Position numbers and translations under genes: made by a program. Source: Platerodrilus igneus (Eukaryota > Arthropoda > Insecta > Coleoptera > Lycidae). From it: DNA of 64,000 bases. Below, piece by piece: positions 10,766 to 21,856 of this stretch (positions are counted from its first letter, which is position 1; each line of letters begins with the position of its first letter). The notes beneath the pieces are model-generated. The model did no database searches. It was not told where the DNA came from and worked only from the letters and a program-made list of their open reading frames with translations. The DNA lies in contig JARFIW010001457.1 of assembly GCA_036346225.1 (NCBI GenBank), positions 62,001-126,000 on the forward strand, written 5' to 3'.

Positions 10766-11119
10766 TAGTTCAATTTCTCCTTCGCTTAGCGGGTCGAATC
10801 TATTTTTTATTTCAATATTACACTATTGTAACTGGTTGCTTGTTTCTTCGGCATTTTCGGTGCACTAATTTCTTCGATTGGATTCACTTTCCGTTTTTGT
10901 TTGATTATAAGTCCCGCGATTATTTGGGACTCATTTTTATGATTTAACTCTTGCGTCACCTTAATTTATAGGTTAGTTTGATTTATTTACAATTTTATAT
11001 TTAGAATAAGTATCACTAAACGATACGTGTTTATATATACAATTTTATTACAGCAGTCGCGTATTACTTAGAGCGAGTCTGGATACGTCCGTTCTCAACG
11101 AAGCACTCAGCCAGAATGA
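10766..11119 (-). other. Jockey-A1 5' UTR
   Basis: 354 bp of non-coding sequence between the 5' end of A1 and the ORF1 ATG. It would hold the internal promoter of the element. The sense 5' end reads TCATTCTGGCTGAGTGCTTC. No reading frame of note. Confidence 0.75.
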
Positions 11120-11145
11120 ACGTTGAAAAGCACCGGTTCTCGTCC
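11120..11145 (+). rRNA. 5S rRNA gene 1, piece 2 (nt 16-41, of which 16-30 duplicated)
   Basis: ACGTTGAAAAGCACC (11120-11134) is the right-hand copy of the A1 target duplication. It runs directly into GGTTCTCGTCC (11135-11145), the next 11 nt of 5S rRNA. Those 11 nt are the left-hand copy of the duplication made by Jockey-B; the right-hand copy is at 27846-27856. Confidence 0.92.
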
Positions 11146-11389
11146 AGTCGCGTTCGGAATTTCAGAGTGTGAAGACGTGTTGCAAACGAGCGCACTGAAA
11201 TCGCATTGAATAACGAGTTCGATCGCCGTATATTTCAAGTGCTATAATAACTTGTGTAAATATTTAGTGTAATAAATTAATATTAATCATAATGTAGTAG
11301 TAGTGACAGTTTTAGTTACGTTAGGCATTTCAAAGTGCTACAAAACTTTTAATTAAATAAGCTTTAAACATAGAACAAGTGTACTGTCG

Positions 11390-12961
11390 ATGAAAGTGAA
11401 TAAAACGCATAAAGTTACAATCCGTAAAAACAAACGCAATGATAAAATAGACGTCAATGCGGAAATATTAAGTGTAGGCAGTTTGTTAAAACTGAAAAAT
11501 AAAATACAAAGTGAGTGCAACGCCCAAGAACCCCTAGTTAATCCTTCACATTCCATCGCTAACGATGCTTCATTCGGTCAGGTACACGACAGCAGGTGTG
11601 CCGTAGCAACGGATATAGAGGACGTTAACATTGAAATACCCAATGAAAGCAACATTTTGAACATGGAATGTGTTAGTAAGGAAAGGACTAGCTTTATGAA
11701 TAACTTTCATCCACAACCTAAAGCCGTTAACAAAAGCTCTGAAATAAGTATTGATCCCGACGGTTTTCAAGTACCTAAAAAAATTGCAAAGTTGCGTAAA
11801 ACTATTAGCACGGAGTCACTTACTTCTACGCATAATAGATACACTCCTATACAGGATAATGATGATGCTGAAAGAATTACGCAAATGGATTTCAGCGATT
11901 CTGAAGATGAAAGTGTTACTGAGACCACTAGCAAATCTGCCACTACCCGTAAAACTAAGCCCCTCCGCCGATAGTGATACACGGTACGGCAAAAAACCAT
12001 AAACAATTAGTCGAACAAATTAGTACTAAAATTACGAAAGGCTTTACAATTAAATATAGTTATAATAATACAAACATTTTTATAGGAGATGGTAGTGAAC
12101 GCAAAGATTTTATTAAATATATAGAAGATGATAAAGTGAAGTTTCATACTTTTTCAGACCAGGACGAAAAGTCTCACGCATTCGTATTACGCGGACTCGG
12201 TGGGGATATACCTACCGAAGAAATAAGTGATGAACTTAAGGCAAAAAATATTCCTGTGAATAATATTTACAAAATGAAAACTGTTATATTTAATAATTAC
12301 CGATACTAGTGTAACCCTGAGAAAACTCCAGAACGATGTAAAAAGCGTTGCTTACACACGAATTAGCTGGGAAAGACAGAGAAATAAGAAACGCATTGCG
12401 CAATGCCGACGTTGCCAACAGTGGTCACACGCTACTGGAAACTGTCGTGGTACCATCAGATGCGTAAAATGCGCGAAGGAACATTGGACCTACGAATGTA
12501 CGAAGTCTAGAGAGTTACCTGCAGAATGTGCAAATTGCAAGGGCTCCCACCCAGCTAGTAGTGAAGAATGCCCCGTATACCTCAAAATAATACAAAGGCT
12601 TCTGGACAAAGAAACCAATACAAAATCGGCAAGAAAGACCACAAGATCTCAAATTCTTAACATAAGAAGTCAACAACATTTTCCTGCGATTAAGGTAGCA
12701 GCTCCAATGCCCACAACAAACCCATGGACAAAAAATTCACGGAAAGAAACCACAGAAATGGACATTAATAGAAGAACCGACGTCACGGAATTTCAGCAGC
12801 TAATTCACGAAATTGGTGAACTTAACACCTTAATAAACGTAGGTAACATGCTTAGTGCCGTTAGAGACTTGAATATAATATTAAAAACCTGCAAAACTGC
12901 GTTTGAAAAGTTCACCGCGTTTAATAATTTTGCAACTAAACTAAATAATTATGGGTTATAA
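11390..12961 (+). pseudogene. Jockey-B ORF1, broken by two frameshifts
   Basis: Starts at ATG 11390. The frame shifts near 11955-11965, where the other frame reads PPPIVIHGTAKNHKQ and matches the start of the PRE_C2HC-like region of A1. A second shift occurs near 12295, after which the zinc knuckles appear: CRRCQQWSHATGNC, CVKCAKEHWTYEC and CANCKGSHPASSEEC. The last part (QQLIHEIGELNTLINVGNML) matches the C-terminal helix region of A1 ORF1. The stop at 12959-12961 overlaps the ORF2 start. RNA-binding gag-like role by family; not functional here. Confidence 0.88.
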
Positions 12962-14047
12962 GCTCAATATCGTGACTTGGAACGCAAATGGACTAATAAG
13001 TAAGTTAGGAGAATTAATCCAATTCATAAGTGTTAACAATATCGATATAATGTTACTCAACGAGACCAAACTGAAAACTAATCATAAAGTTCGAATCAAA
13101 GGCTTTACTGTGCTTCGCAAAGATAACCCTAATGAAACGGGACAAGGTGGCGTAGCAATAATAATTAAAAACAGTATACCCCATAGTGTAGTGTGTATAA
13201 ACAATATTAGTTTAGAAACTCTTTGCATTAAATTAGTTAATAACATTTACATCGTTAGTGCATACAACTCTCCCAGAAACATTATACGTGAAAATGACTT
13301 AGATAAGATATTTAGTGTATATAAGAAAATAGTGTTAGTAGGTGATTTTAACGCCAGGCACTACAGCTGGAACTGTCATAGGAATAACAGGAACGGTATC
13401 ACTTTACGAGAATACGTTAACAACCACAACTTAGAAGTACTTTTCCCAGATCGCGCAACACATTTCCCTTGAAATGGTACGACACCAACAACTATAGATC
13501 TAGTTGTAACAAAAAATATTCAAGAAGTAATAGAACCACGATCACTCACAGAACTGAATTCAGACCATAACCCGGTATTATTTAGTATAACTTCCAACTC
13601 AGATTACCAAACAAAAATTAAAATAATATCGTATAAAAACACAAATTGGCAAAAATTCAGAGCAGAATTGGATAAAAATATACAAGTTGTTCGAGAATTT
13701 GATAATGCACAAGTTCTAGAAGCATATATAGCGCAATTCACAAATGAAATTACAAAGGCAGTCAAAAAATACACCTCTATAATAGAAATAAACCCCACTA
13801 AAGACAACCTTCCATGGGAAATTGTAGCAGTAATAAAACATAGAAACGCTATCAGGAAAAGGTGGCAATACACCGCACATCCCGAAATGAAACGTCGATT
13901 AACGGAGACAAACAAAGAAATACGAAGGCTTATTAAAGAACATCGAAACAAAACCTGGACGGAAAAACTTGAAAAACTAAGACAGCAAGACAACACACTT
14001 TGGCAAATAACAAAAACATTACGAAAGACATTTCACCCTATACCGAC
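12951..14047 (+). pseudogene. Jockey-B ORF2, 5' part (endonuclease, start of RT region)
   Basis: ATG at 12951 overlaps the ORF1 end by 11 nt. Endonuclease motifs: VTWNANGLISK, LNETKL, VGDFNARHYSWNC, TPTTIDLVV and NSDHNPVLF. An in-frame TGA at 13470-13472 falls between HFP and NGTTPTTID. The same frame then stays open to 14047, where the nested element begins inside the codons for PIPT. The sequence resumes in frame at 25929. Encodes the target-nicking domain by family; dead here. Confidence 0.9.
14042..14047 (+). repeat. Left 6-bp target site duplication (ACCGAC) of the giant-TIR element
   Basis: ACCGAC directly precedes the AGTAGGG terminus. It is repeated at 25929-25934 directly after the inverted terminus ...CCCTACT. 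The reading frame of Jockey-B ORF2 is in register across the two sites if one copy is counted. Confidence 0.93.
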
Positions 14048-14880
14048 AGTAGGGTATAATTGGGAATACTGGGCCCACATTTCCTCCAGAATCCCACATT
14101 TCCTCACACATTTCCTCCAGAATCCCACATTTCCTCACACATCTGGACCAAATAGTTTTCTTCGACTAGCCATTTTTCATCTTTCGAGATAAATATATCT
14201 TAAATTTTTTATGTTTCGAGATAAATGAGCATCCACATTTCCACACACGAGATAAACCTATTTTTAAGATTTTTTACCGCTAACATTCTGAACCAAATAG
14301 TTTTCTTCGACTAACCATTTTCCATCTTTTGAGATAAACCTATCTTGTTTGGTATTAATTAATATTAGAATTTTCTCAGCTACCCGAATTTTAGGAATTT
14401 TTAAGATATCATCACCCCCAAGGGACCTACCCCCATTTTAAGATTTCTTACCTGTAGTGACTTTTGAGCGTTCTTATAAATTTTTTTAGTCGTGCAATAC
14501 ATCTTGTTAGTCTAAAATTTTACGCACATCCCGAATCTGCAAACAGATTTGAAATCGGACCACGCCCTGCAAAGTTACACATATACCCTCTGCGAGATAA
14601 ATCTTTCTCCACATTTCCATCCACGAGATAAACCTACCTTGTTTGGTATCAATTAAGATTAGAATTTTCTCAGCTACCCGAATCTCTAGGAATTTTTCAG
14701 ATAGCATCATCCCCCAGGGACCTACCCTGATTTTAAGATTTCTTACCTGTAGCGACTTTTGATCGTTCTTATAAATTTTTTATACATGCAATACATCTTG
14801 TTAGTCTAGAATTTTATGTAGAATCCGAATCTGTAAACAGATTTAAAACAGGACCACCCCTTACCATTTTACACACACCC
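14048..14880. repeat. Subterminal tandem repeats of the left arm
   Basis: A 30-odd bp unit starting CACATTTCCTCCAGAATCC occurs twice at 14076-14140 (once in the right arm). After it, a unit of about 293 bp is repeated: CAGCTACCCGAAT appears near 14378 and again near 14671, each followed by CCTACC and CTTACCTGTAG blocks. Such subterminal repeats could serve as transposase or replication-protein binding sites (inference). Confidence 0.75.
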
Positions 14881-15038
14881 TCTAAATTATAAATTTCCTG
14901 CGGCTCATACCTAAAAGAAAATCTAAAAACTATTCTTAAAACTTTTTATTACAGACAATTTTTACTAATACAGTTTAAATTTTGTAAACACATTTCTAAA
15001 TACATATTCACAATTTTTTATTTTGAACCTAGAACTTC

Positions 15039-15821
15039 TCATATCGACTCATACTTATTAATATTTATTTCTAAATAGAGCACCTTTTCCAAAGACCAAC
15101 CGGACCCGCATGTTTCAAATTCCTCTGATTTTGTTCTTATGGTATCGCTTAAGACCTCGTACATATTTTCCAGATTACTAGAAGACGTTATAACCACATT
15201 TTTTGTGTTAAAGGATTTCACATCGGACTTCTCTTCCCCCATTTTGGTGTAAACGCCGTAGAGTTCGCAGTAGACTTTTATTACTGTATGTTGTATTCTT
15301 TTTTCATTTATTAATCGAATAAATCGCTCTTTCTGTTTCCAAAGAAACTCGCGCACTCCATCGTCGACACTGGCGTTCTTTATGCGATAGCTAGCCATAC
15401 GGTTGTTAAACGCTGTACTAACCATTTCTACACCATCGTCGCTAGTAGCGGTAACTGATGCATTTATATGTCTGTTGCTCCTTAAGTGTGCGGCATACGT
15501 AGTTTTTTCCATTTCGAAATCGCATACTTTACACATAATTCGTGGTTGTTTCGTACAAGGCCCTTTAACAGCTGGCGGAGCTGAACGTTTACGGCTTAAT
15601 GTCATACCGTGCTGTTTTTCCTTGTGTCGCAGTAAGTTGCCCATTCTCGTAAAAGCGATACCGCAAGTCCCACAGTTTAAGTACTTTGCTGCAGACGGAT
15701 GTATAAGCTTAACCTTGGACGATGTTACACCACAACATTTGTTCTGGTGCCGTTTGAGAGCATCCCTCCTGGTAAAGTAGACGTGACACAGCTCGCATTT
15801 AAAAACGTTTGCAGATACCAT
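15039..15821 (-). CDS. C2H2 zinc-finger protein in the left arm
   Basis: 260 residues from ATG 15821, chosen because it has an AAAATGG context and the frame upstream lacks another ATG. Three zinc fingers: CELCHVYFTRRDALKRH, CGTCGIAFTRMGNLLRH and CKVCDFEMEKTTYAAH. A charged, helical C-terminal half follows, ending GSGWSLEKVLYLEININKY and a stop. A GSGW...L...NINKY segment after zinc fingers is, from memory, common in long arthropod proteins associated with Maverick-like elements, where it precedes a much longer region. Here the protein stops right there. It faces the element terminus and has an inverted twin at 24211-24991. Role unknown; DNA binding is likely. Confidence 0.82.
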   Translation of the reverse strand: MVSANVFKCELCHVYFTRRDALKRHQNKCCGVTSSKVKLIHPSAAKYLNCGTCGIAFTRMGNLLRHKEKQHGMTLSRKRSAPPAVKGPCTKQPRIMCKVCDFEMEKTTYAAHLRSNRHINASVTATSDDGVEMVSTAFNNRMASYRIKNASVDDGVREFLWKQKERFIRLINEKRIQHTVIKVYCELYGVYTKMGEEKSDVKSFNTKNVVITSSSNLENMYEVLSDTIRTKSEEFETCGSGWSLEKVLYLEININKYESI

Positions 15822-15845
15822 TTTAGTACAAAACAAAATCCGCAC

Positions 15846-18385
15846 TATAGCACTTGACTTGTAAGCGAACTAACTTATAACTAAAGAGTTTACTCTTGCG
15901 CACCTGCTTTATGTACCCTATAGAATGCAAACCGAAGGTTTCCGAAGACACCCGAACGAAGTTGAGGATTCATCGGGGAACTAAATGACGTCATAATCCT
16001 TGCTGCTCGTCCAATACATTTACCGTCAATGCATGCACCCGGTTCGCATCGTCGATGGTGCGAATGCCGTTAGTAGAAACATCGGAAACGTATTCCATGT
16101 TATACGGATCGCGTGCATATTAAAAATCCAAAAGGGTGATAGCACACGCACACAAATTGTGTGCAAGTCGTGCTGTAGAAGATGCAGTGCTACTATAACC
16201 AAAAACACTTTAAACCATTACTAAGGAAATACCAACTTGTTGTCTACAGGATACTTACTAATAAAGCAATTTAATTTTAAATAACTTCTACGTCATATTT
16301 TAGGAAATGGTGGGCTTGAATATTTTCTAAATGAATCACCAAGCGAAAGTATATGCTTAGCAGTATTAAAATTAACCATTAATTTCCCATTTTTACGACA
16401 GTGGTTAATTATAGATTAAAATTTAATTTGTTCGCGTTCGAGCTTCTCGTAAACTAACATATTTTATAGCAACAATGCGCTGTATAATACATGCATACCC
16501 CTTCGCCGCGCTACTGCTATTCTTGTAATTGCTAGAAAAAGTCACTCTACTTTTTACTGTTAGGACCTATGCAAAGCACCATTTTTTTTATACTTTCTAT
16601 AGCACATCGCGCACTTTTTCGTCTGATGATTAAATTTTGCTTCTGTAGGCTTTTACACTTTCGCAAGCGGTCGGCCGCACGTAATGATTTCTAGAACCGG
16701 TAAGTACTCGATATCGCCCAAATAGAGAATTAGATGCTCGATGTCTGTCAACTTCCGATTCCCTCGTAAAAGGTAGAAAAAACTCAGTCAATCATCCATC
16801 TAACTTAAACTTCGACTCGCTCCCGTTCTGATAAATTTACAAACATTTTTCAAACGACAATGGGCTGAGAATTTTTAAACCTCCGAGGGATCTTTAAGTC
16901 GTGATCAATTACACATCCGAGCTACGCGTAAACTGACATATTTTGTAGCAACTGTATAATACATGCATACCCCTTCTCTGCGCTATTGCTATTCTTGTAG
17001 TTGCTTAAAAAAGTCAGTCGCCCTTTTTACGGGTAGGGCCGCTAAAAAGCACCATTCCATACTTTCTTTATAAGTGTAGCACATCGCGCACTTTTGTCGG
17101 ATAATTAAATTTTGTTTATGTAGGCCTTTACACTTTCGCTTATTTAAACATCTAATACGATTGATTAACCACTTTCGATTATTCTAACGGGAACCACCAT
17201 ACATCCCGCCGCACCGTTCTTTTTGAATCCAACGATCCTATGGGCTTCCACGCACTAACACCTGACGTATCTTTCCTACTATTTGTTAAACAAAAACTAC
17301 CGGCATCGCCATGTTCGTATACGAACGTAAGCAGATGTTTGTGGATGTGTACGAGAATATGTAACCATATACATTAACCAGTCTAAGCTATTTTATTTAG
17401 TCCACGAAAACTACTATTTTTCTAAACCACAATTAATAATCGTCTTTATAGGTTCCACATTTCGACCATTACCCAATGGCTGGTGCTACGTACATGGAAA
17501 CTTTAATTTCTTATTGGAGAGAATTCTTATTCTCCCGCGCACTGCTGCGTAGTTGCACGCCTACCCCTTTTGGAGGTATATGCTCGTTATAGGTTGTAAG
17601 ACCCTCGGTTTTACTTAACTACAATTCGTGAGACCCCTTTAATCTTTTTAATCATATCTTTCTCGCATACAATACAGTAGGACTTAACATTACTACCAAC
17701 AAATTCTAATACTGGATCCCCATTAAATACGTCTTTAATTTTCCCTACAACTTTTTTGTTGACAAGTGTTATATTGTATTTATTATAGGCGGGGTAGTCA
17801 CTCTTTTAAGATAAATATATTTTGCTAGGTATCAACTAATATTAAATTTTTCTAGGGACCCCAAATCTGTAAACAGATTTTAAATAGGACCACCCCATAC
17901 AAAGTTATGCGTTTTAAAGACTAATTTTTACCCATCTTTATTTAACACCATTTTTAAAACCTTTTTCGCTACCCAAGACATATGCCTTAGCCAACCATCT
18001 CCCGAGAAATCTAAAACCGCCGTGTCCCGCGAATACCACGTGGAGATAACACGTATACTCTGTCAACCAGGATAGAAGCCGGAAGGATTTGGAAGGTGGG
18101 AGAAGAACTTAAAAATTATGGAATCTTAAAACTAATATATACAAATATAAACAACTATCTTATATCTTTACGCCCCCATGCGTAGATTGTTGTACTATTA
18201 GGAATGATGTACCTTTTGTCATCTTCCCTCGATAAACTAATTTTATTAATAAGCTGCGTATGCAAATCGTATTTTTTACTCCGGATACATACGCAGGCAA
18301 GTACTCGATACCATCCAAATAAAGAATTGGATGCTTGGTGACTGTTAACATCCGCTTCCCTCGTGTACGCCCAGACACATCCCAG
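15846..18385. other. Left-arm non-coding region
   Basis: About 2.5 kb with no convincing gene. It holds a direct repeat of about 230 bp (about 16430-16670 and 16918-17146, sharing ATAATACATGCATACCCCTT and the GCACATCGCGCACTTTT block). The right arm has only one copy (about 23093-23320). The sequence just upstream of the zinc-finger gene should contain its promoter. Confidence 0.7.
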
Positions 18386-18478
18386 CCCATGAGCACCCCT
18401 GCGCATGCACACCCCTGCCCATGCGCACCCCTGCGCGTACGCACCCCTGCCCATGCGCGCTGCCCATGCGCACCCCTC
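18386..18478 (+). repeat. 16-bp GC-rich minisatellite, left arm
   Basis: About six units of CCCATGCGCACCCCTG with small changes, mirrored at 21763-21856. It sits near the inner end of each arm. Its repetitive translation gives spurious Gly/Ala/Cys-rich reading frames. Confidence 0.9.
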
Positions 18479-18735
18479 TCTGTGCGACTGCTATTTCGGG
18501 GTAACGTCACAGCCTTTTATAAATAAAGAACAATGTTATATACTATTATAAAATGTTTATTCTGACATTATACATAACAAATTTAAAAATATTTAATGCC
18601 AAGCATGGGGTCATTTAAACTTAATTTTAATACAAAGTTATACACAGAAGACAGTCCTTTCTTTATGTTTGTTTGGAGTGGCGCTGACCTAACCTATTAA
18701 TTTTTCCTTTTATCTAACCTAGGTCCACACTTGGT

Positions 18736-18812
18736 TTTTTAATGGAAAAACTCATTAAAAAGCAATTAGTGCTAATGGGTTTTTAATGAGAAAACTCATT
18801 AAAAAGCAATTA
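18736..18812 (+). repeat. Two direct copies of a 35-40 bp palindromic motif
   Basis: ACTCATTAAAAAGCAATTAG occurs twice (ending about 18769 and 18812), each preceded by TTTTTAATG. The pair AATGAG...CTCATT is palindromic. It lies at the left edge of the unique centre, beside the 8-bp repeat. Confidence 0.8.
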
Positions 18813-18972
18813 GGTCATATGGTCATGCGGTCATATGGTCATGTGGTCATATGGTCATGTGGTCATATGGTCATATGGTCATGTGGTCATGTGGTCATAT
18901 GGTCATGTGGTCATGTGGTCATATGGTCATATGGTCATATGGTCATATGGTCATGTGGTTATGTGGTTATGT
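18813..18972 (+). repeat. 8-bp tandem repeat (GGTCATRT)20
   Basis: Twenty units of GGTCATAT or GGTCATGT in tandem, 160 bp, starting the unique central region just upstream of a TATA box and the first central gene. Confidence 0.93.
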
Positions 18973-18993
18973 GAGCAGGGAGATTAAATTTGG

Positions 18994-19000
18994 TATATAA
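18994..19000 (+). promoter_or_regulatory. TATA-like box upstream of the central genes
   Basis: TATATAA lies about 210 bp before the first central ATG (19213) and just after the 8-bp repeat. A plausible promoter, by position only. Confidence 0.4.
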
Positions 19001-19212
19001 GGAACCTACATATATCCGGACATATGTTGATGCGCAACCCTGCCGACCTAGGTCGGATAACAAAACAGTTCCTAAACCAGAGAATGTAAGCGATATGGCG
19101 GTGTCCGACATATTCGACTATTTTCGGTAATATACGCCCCACTCTGTAGGATACATAAGGGAACAAATTTTCGTATTCAATTTAGTATTTGACGGTAGCT
19201 AGAACGGTAAAC

Positions 19213-19790
19213 ATGAGCGTATCCAAGGTGATTAACGTTTCTCAACTTCTTGGGAATAAAGTGAAACCGAGAAATGAGCGATTTGGATTATGGCTGTTGA
19301 CAGAAAATATGTGCAACAATAATCTGGTAACAGATATTGGTAATATTTGTTATGTCGAAGGCGAACAGATGCTGACTGGTGGACTACACACACCAATTAC
19401 AGAACCATTTTGTGACAATATAATGTTGGTTAAAATTTGCGACTTTTCTGACGCCGAGCAAACATCTGCAAGCAAAAGGATGTTTATCCTAAAAAAAAAG
19501 AAATTTGTGGTGCATTTAACAGCTATCTACGAAGAAAGTTTGACCGATTTGTTTCCGCTAGGCATGGTGTTAAAGCTAAGCTCCCGTTTTCTCTGGAAAG
19601 CACTAACAAGATGGGTCAGAAAGTAAAAGAAATGATCGGAAAAGAAGACCTCGAATGCATTAATAAAAAATTCCAAAATCCTATATGTGTTCCATACAAA
19701 GTGGAACTAGCAGATGTTAAGTTGGAAACTTTATTGGAGGAACTACCAGATATATTAGACGAACTCGAAAAGATTATTTCTATCTTTTGA
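19213..19790 (+). CDS. Unrecognised central protein 1, probable frameshift
   Basis: ATG at 19213 (AACATGAGC). The first frame runs to 19626 and encodes about 137 residues (VSKVINVSQLLGNKV, GLWLLTENMCNNN). A second frame overlaps it and runs on to a stop at 19788-19790, with HGVKAKLPFSLEST followed by KMGQKVKEMIGKEDLEC and an acidic helical tail LEELPDILDELEKI. The natural reading is one protein of about 190 residues with a one-base shift around 19560-19600; alternatively there are two short overlapping genes. No known domain was recognised and no membrane segment is evident. It lies 40 bp before the second central gene on the same strand. Confidence 0.5.
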
Positions 19791-19829
19791 CATGGATGTA
19801 ACCCAAGATTTTGCGGTATATTTAGCAAG

Positions 19830-21600
19830 ATGGAGATGTGTAATTATTTAACTACAAACCATAACTTTTGCTATAAGGGCGAATACGAAGAAAAGTGTAA
19901 TATTATAGTTGACAACGATAAAACTGTAGGAATTGATTGTTTAACATGGCTAACAACCAATGCAAGAATTAAGATATACAACAAATTTGTGTGTCAGATA
20001 ACAAGTCCTGGTGTTAATAAACAACTTGGCAATCATATACTAGATTTTTTACGTTGTCCAGATGTACGTTTAAGGGAAACATTTGCGTCTACTTTAGTCA
20101 AAGAACATGGTATTACGCGATTGGAAGCGACAATATACAATTGTGCAATTGGAAGCTATGTCAGTGCGGAACGAGTGTATAAACCCTTAAAAGACTGTTT
20201 AACCTTATTGGAAGATAGTAAGTTGTACTTCCTAAAGGCGCCAATGTACTCGGTATCACTTGCCAAAATGTGGAGTAAGCTATCGGACAAGCTACAAAAT
20301 AGCTGCTGTTTAGTGTATAATAACCTGCAACAGTACGTGTATTGGGGTAATGGTAATACAAAGAAATTGACGGGCTTGCAAATTAAGTTGTCCGAAAAAC
20401 CAGAGGAAAAGGAAAAATTGATAAAGTATGTGCTTTCGGCTTTTAGTTTTAACTATTTACCTGTAAATTATTTGGAGATAGTAGAGGAAGATGCCCAAGA
20501 TAAAATAAAAATCTTACACAAGTGCTACATTAAAGCAGGTAGTAAATATTTTACACAATCTGCAACACCATATTCTACAATTCCAAAAGAAATAGTAATT
20601 TCGGAATTGGGATTGATAAATACACCTAACATTCGCCCAGAGGTTGTACGACAACACGCGAATATTGGTAGTAAACTCTATCCGTTTACACTAAAGGAAA
20701 TTGTCCCATTATGCATGCCATACGCTGTAAGTGGAAGGAAAAGACAACTGGAATTAGAGGAAATGGATGCAAAAAGGCGAAAATTGGACTACATGGAAAA
20801 ACACTGCGACAATACGCGAACAATACAAAGATGTGTTAGACAAAGAACATCTTATTATAGAAAATGAGGAAGAATTAAAAGATTATTTTATGTGTCGATG
20901 GACTGACTTAGATACATCCGGGTTGTACAAGCTGTATGCATTTGCGGTTAGTAAGAAAGACTCTTTTAGTTATGTAGGCGTTCTTGCAGAAAAGGATGGT
21001 ACTAAATCCGTATACTTTTTAAAAGGTTATTCTAAAAACGTATTTATCAAAATGGTAGATAAAAAAGACGAACTAAGGAATGCGGGTTTCGTAACCTTGG
21101 CGTACACCACACGCAAAAGGGGTTCCGCTAAAACATTGTATATTTTACCTAGTAAAGAACCTTTCGGATCATTTAAAACCGAGGGTCTTACAACCTATAA
21201 CAACCATATATTCCCAAAAGTGGTGGACATGCAACTACGCAACAGTCTGTGGGAGAATAAGGATTTCCTCCAATACCGACAAGAAGAAGTCGATCAAGCT
21301 AACAAGATACGTATGCAGGATATTGTGGGAAAGCTGCGATTAAAAGATTGTCACAAGCTGGAAGAATTACACGAAGGAATGGATCTGGTTGTCGGCGGAA
21401 TCAAAGACTTTAAATATAGAGGCAAACTTCGGTACATTTTACAATTCGAAAACCTAGACGGCCTCTATGTATCAAACTATTGGTTAGAAAAGGAGATAGA
21501 GGACTTGGGTATCGATTTAAATTTTAAGCTGCGAATAAAATTAGATAAAATTAAAGCCACTCCAAACAAGCATAAAGAAAGGACTGTCTTCTGTGTATAA
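19830..21600 (+). CDS. Unrecognised central protein 2 (about 590 residues), probable frameshift near 20800
   Basis: ATG at 19830; the first frame runs to 20867. A second frame, open from about 20767 to a stop at 21600, continues the same kind of charged helix: RKRQLELEEMDAKRRKLDYM in frame 1, REQYKDVLDKEHLIIENEEE in frame 2. So one protein with a one-base shift is likely. The first third has GIDCLTWLTTNARIKIYNKF, an LRETF stretch and GITRLEATIYN. This spacing of R-x-x-Y-x-K and R-x-E strands faintly recalls replication-initiator folds, which is speculation. The C-terminal part (KLYAFAVSKKDSF, KLRYILQFENLDGLYVSNYW) resembles no domain I know. The last codons lie within the right inverted arm, so the gene end is shared with the arm. 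Confidence 0.55.
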
Positions 21601-21762
21601 CTTTGTATTAAAATTAAGTTTAAATGACCCCATGCTTGGCATTAAATATTTTTAAATTTGTTATGTATAATGTCAGAATAAACATTTTATAATAGTATAT
21701 AACATTGTTCTTTATTTATAAAAGGCTGTGACGTTACCCCGAAATAGCAGTCGCACAGAGAG

Positions 21763-21856
21763 GGTGCGTATGGGCAGCGCGCATGGGCAGGGGTGCGTAC
21801 GCGCAGGGGTGCGCATGGGCAAGGGTGTGCATGCGCAGGGGTGCTCATGGGCTGGG
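21763..21856 (-). repeat. 16-bp GC-rich minisatellite, right arm
   Basis: Mirror copy of the 18386-18478 repeat (CAGGGGTGCGCATGGG units), with small base differences and one unit altered. Confidence 0.88.

Larger units (their letters stand above)
6603..11119 (-). mobile_element. Full-length Jockey-clade non-LTR retrotransposon A1 inserted in 5S rDNA
   Basis: 4,517-bp minus-strand element bounded by a perfect 15-bp direct repeat ACGTTGAAAAGCACC (6588-6602 and 11120-11134). Sense order: 5' UTR, ORF1 nucleic-acid-binding protein, ORF2 endonuclease plus reverse transcriptase, 3' UTR, and a tail of four GTT repeats instead of poly(A). The two ORFs meet as TAATG. One frameshift in ORF2 is the only lesion seen. 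The PRE_C2HC-like ORF1 and APE-type endonuclease place it in the Jockey group. Confidence 0.92.
14048..18682 (+). repeat. Left giant inverted arm
   Basis: Reverse complement of 21556-25928, with the same order of landmarks: terminus, subterminal tandem repeats, zinc-finger gene, non-coding DNA, GC minisatellite. The inner end is at GGAGTGGC (18675-18682). It is about 260 bp longer than the right arm, mainly because of an extra block near 16300-16700 and a duplicated terminal unit. Confidence 0.93.

Noticed and set aside
14507..14710. Short frames in the subterminal repeats of the arms (also 25321-25750)
   Set aside because: They lie in non-coding tandem repeats, start and stop at different places in the two units, and show no domain.
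18155..18510. Gly/Ala/Cys-rich open frames in the inverted arms (and 21783-22016)
   Set aside because: They are translations of the 16-bp GC minisatellite in several frames and are not conserved as protein.
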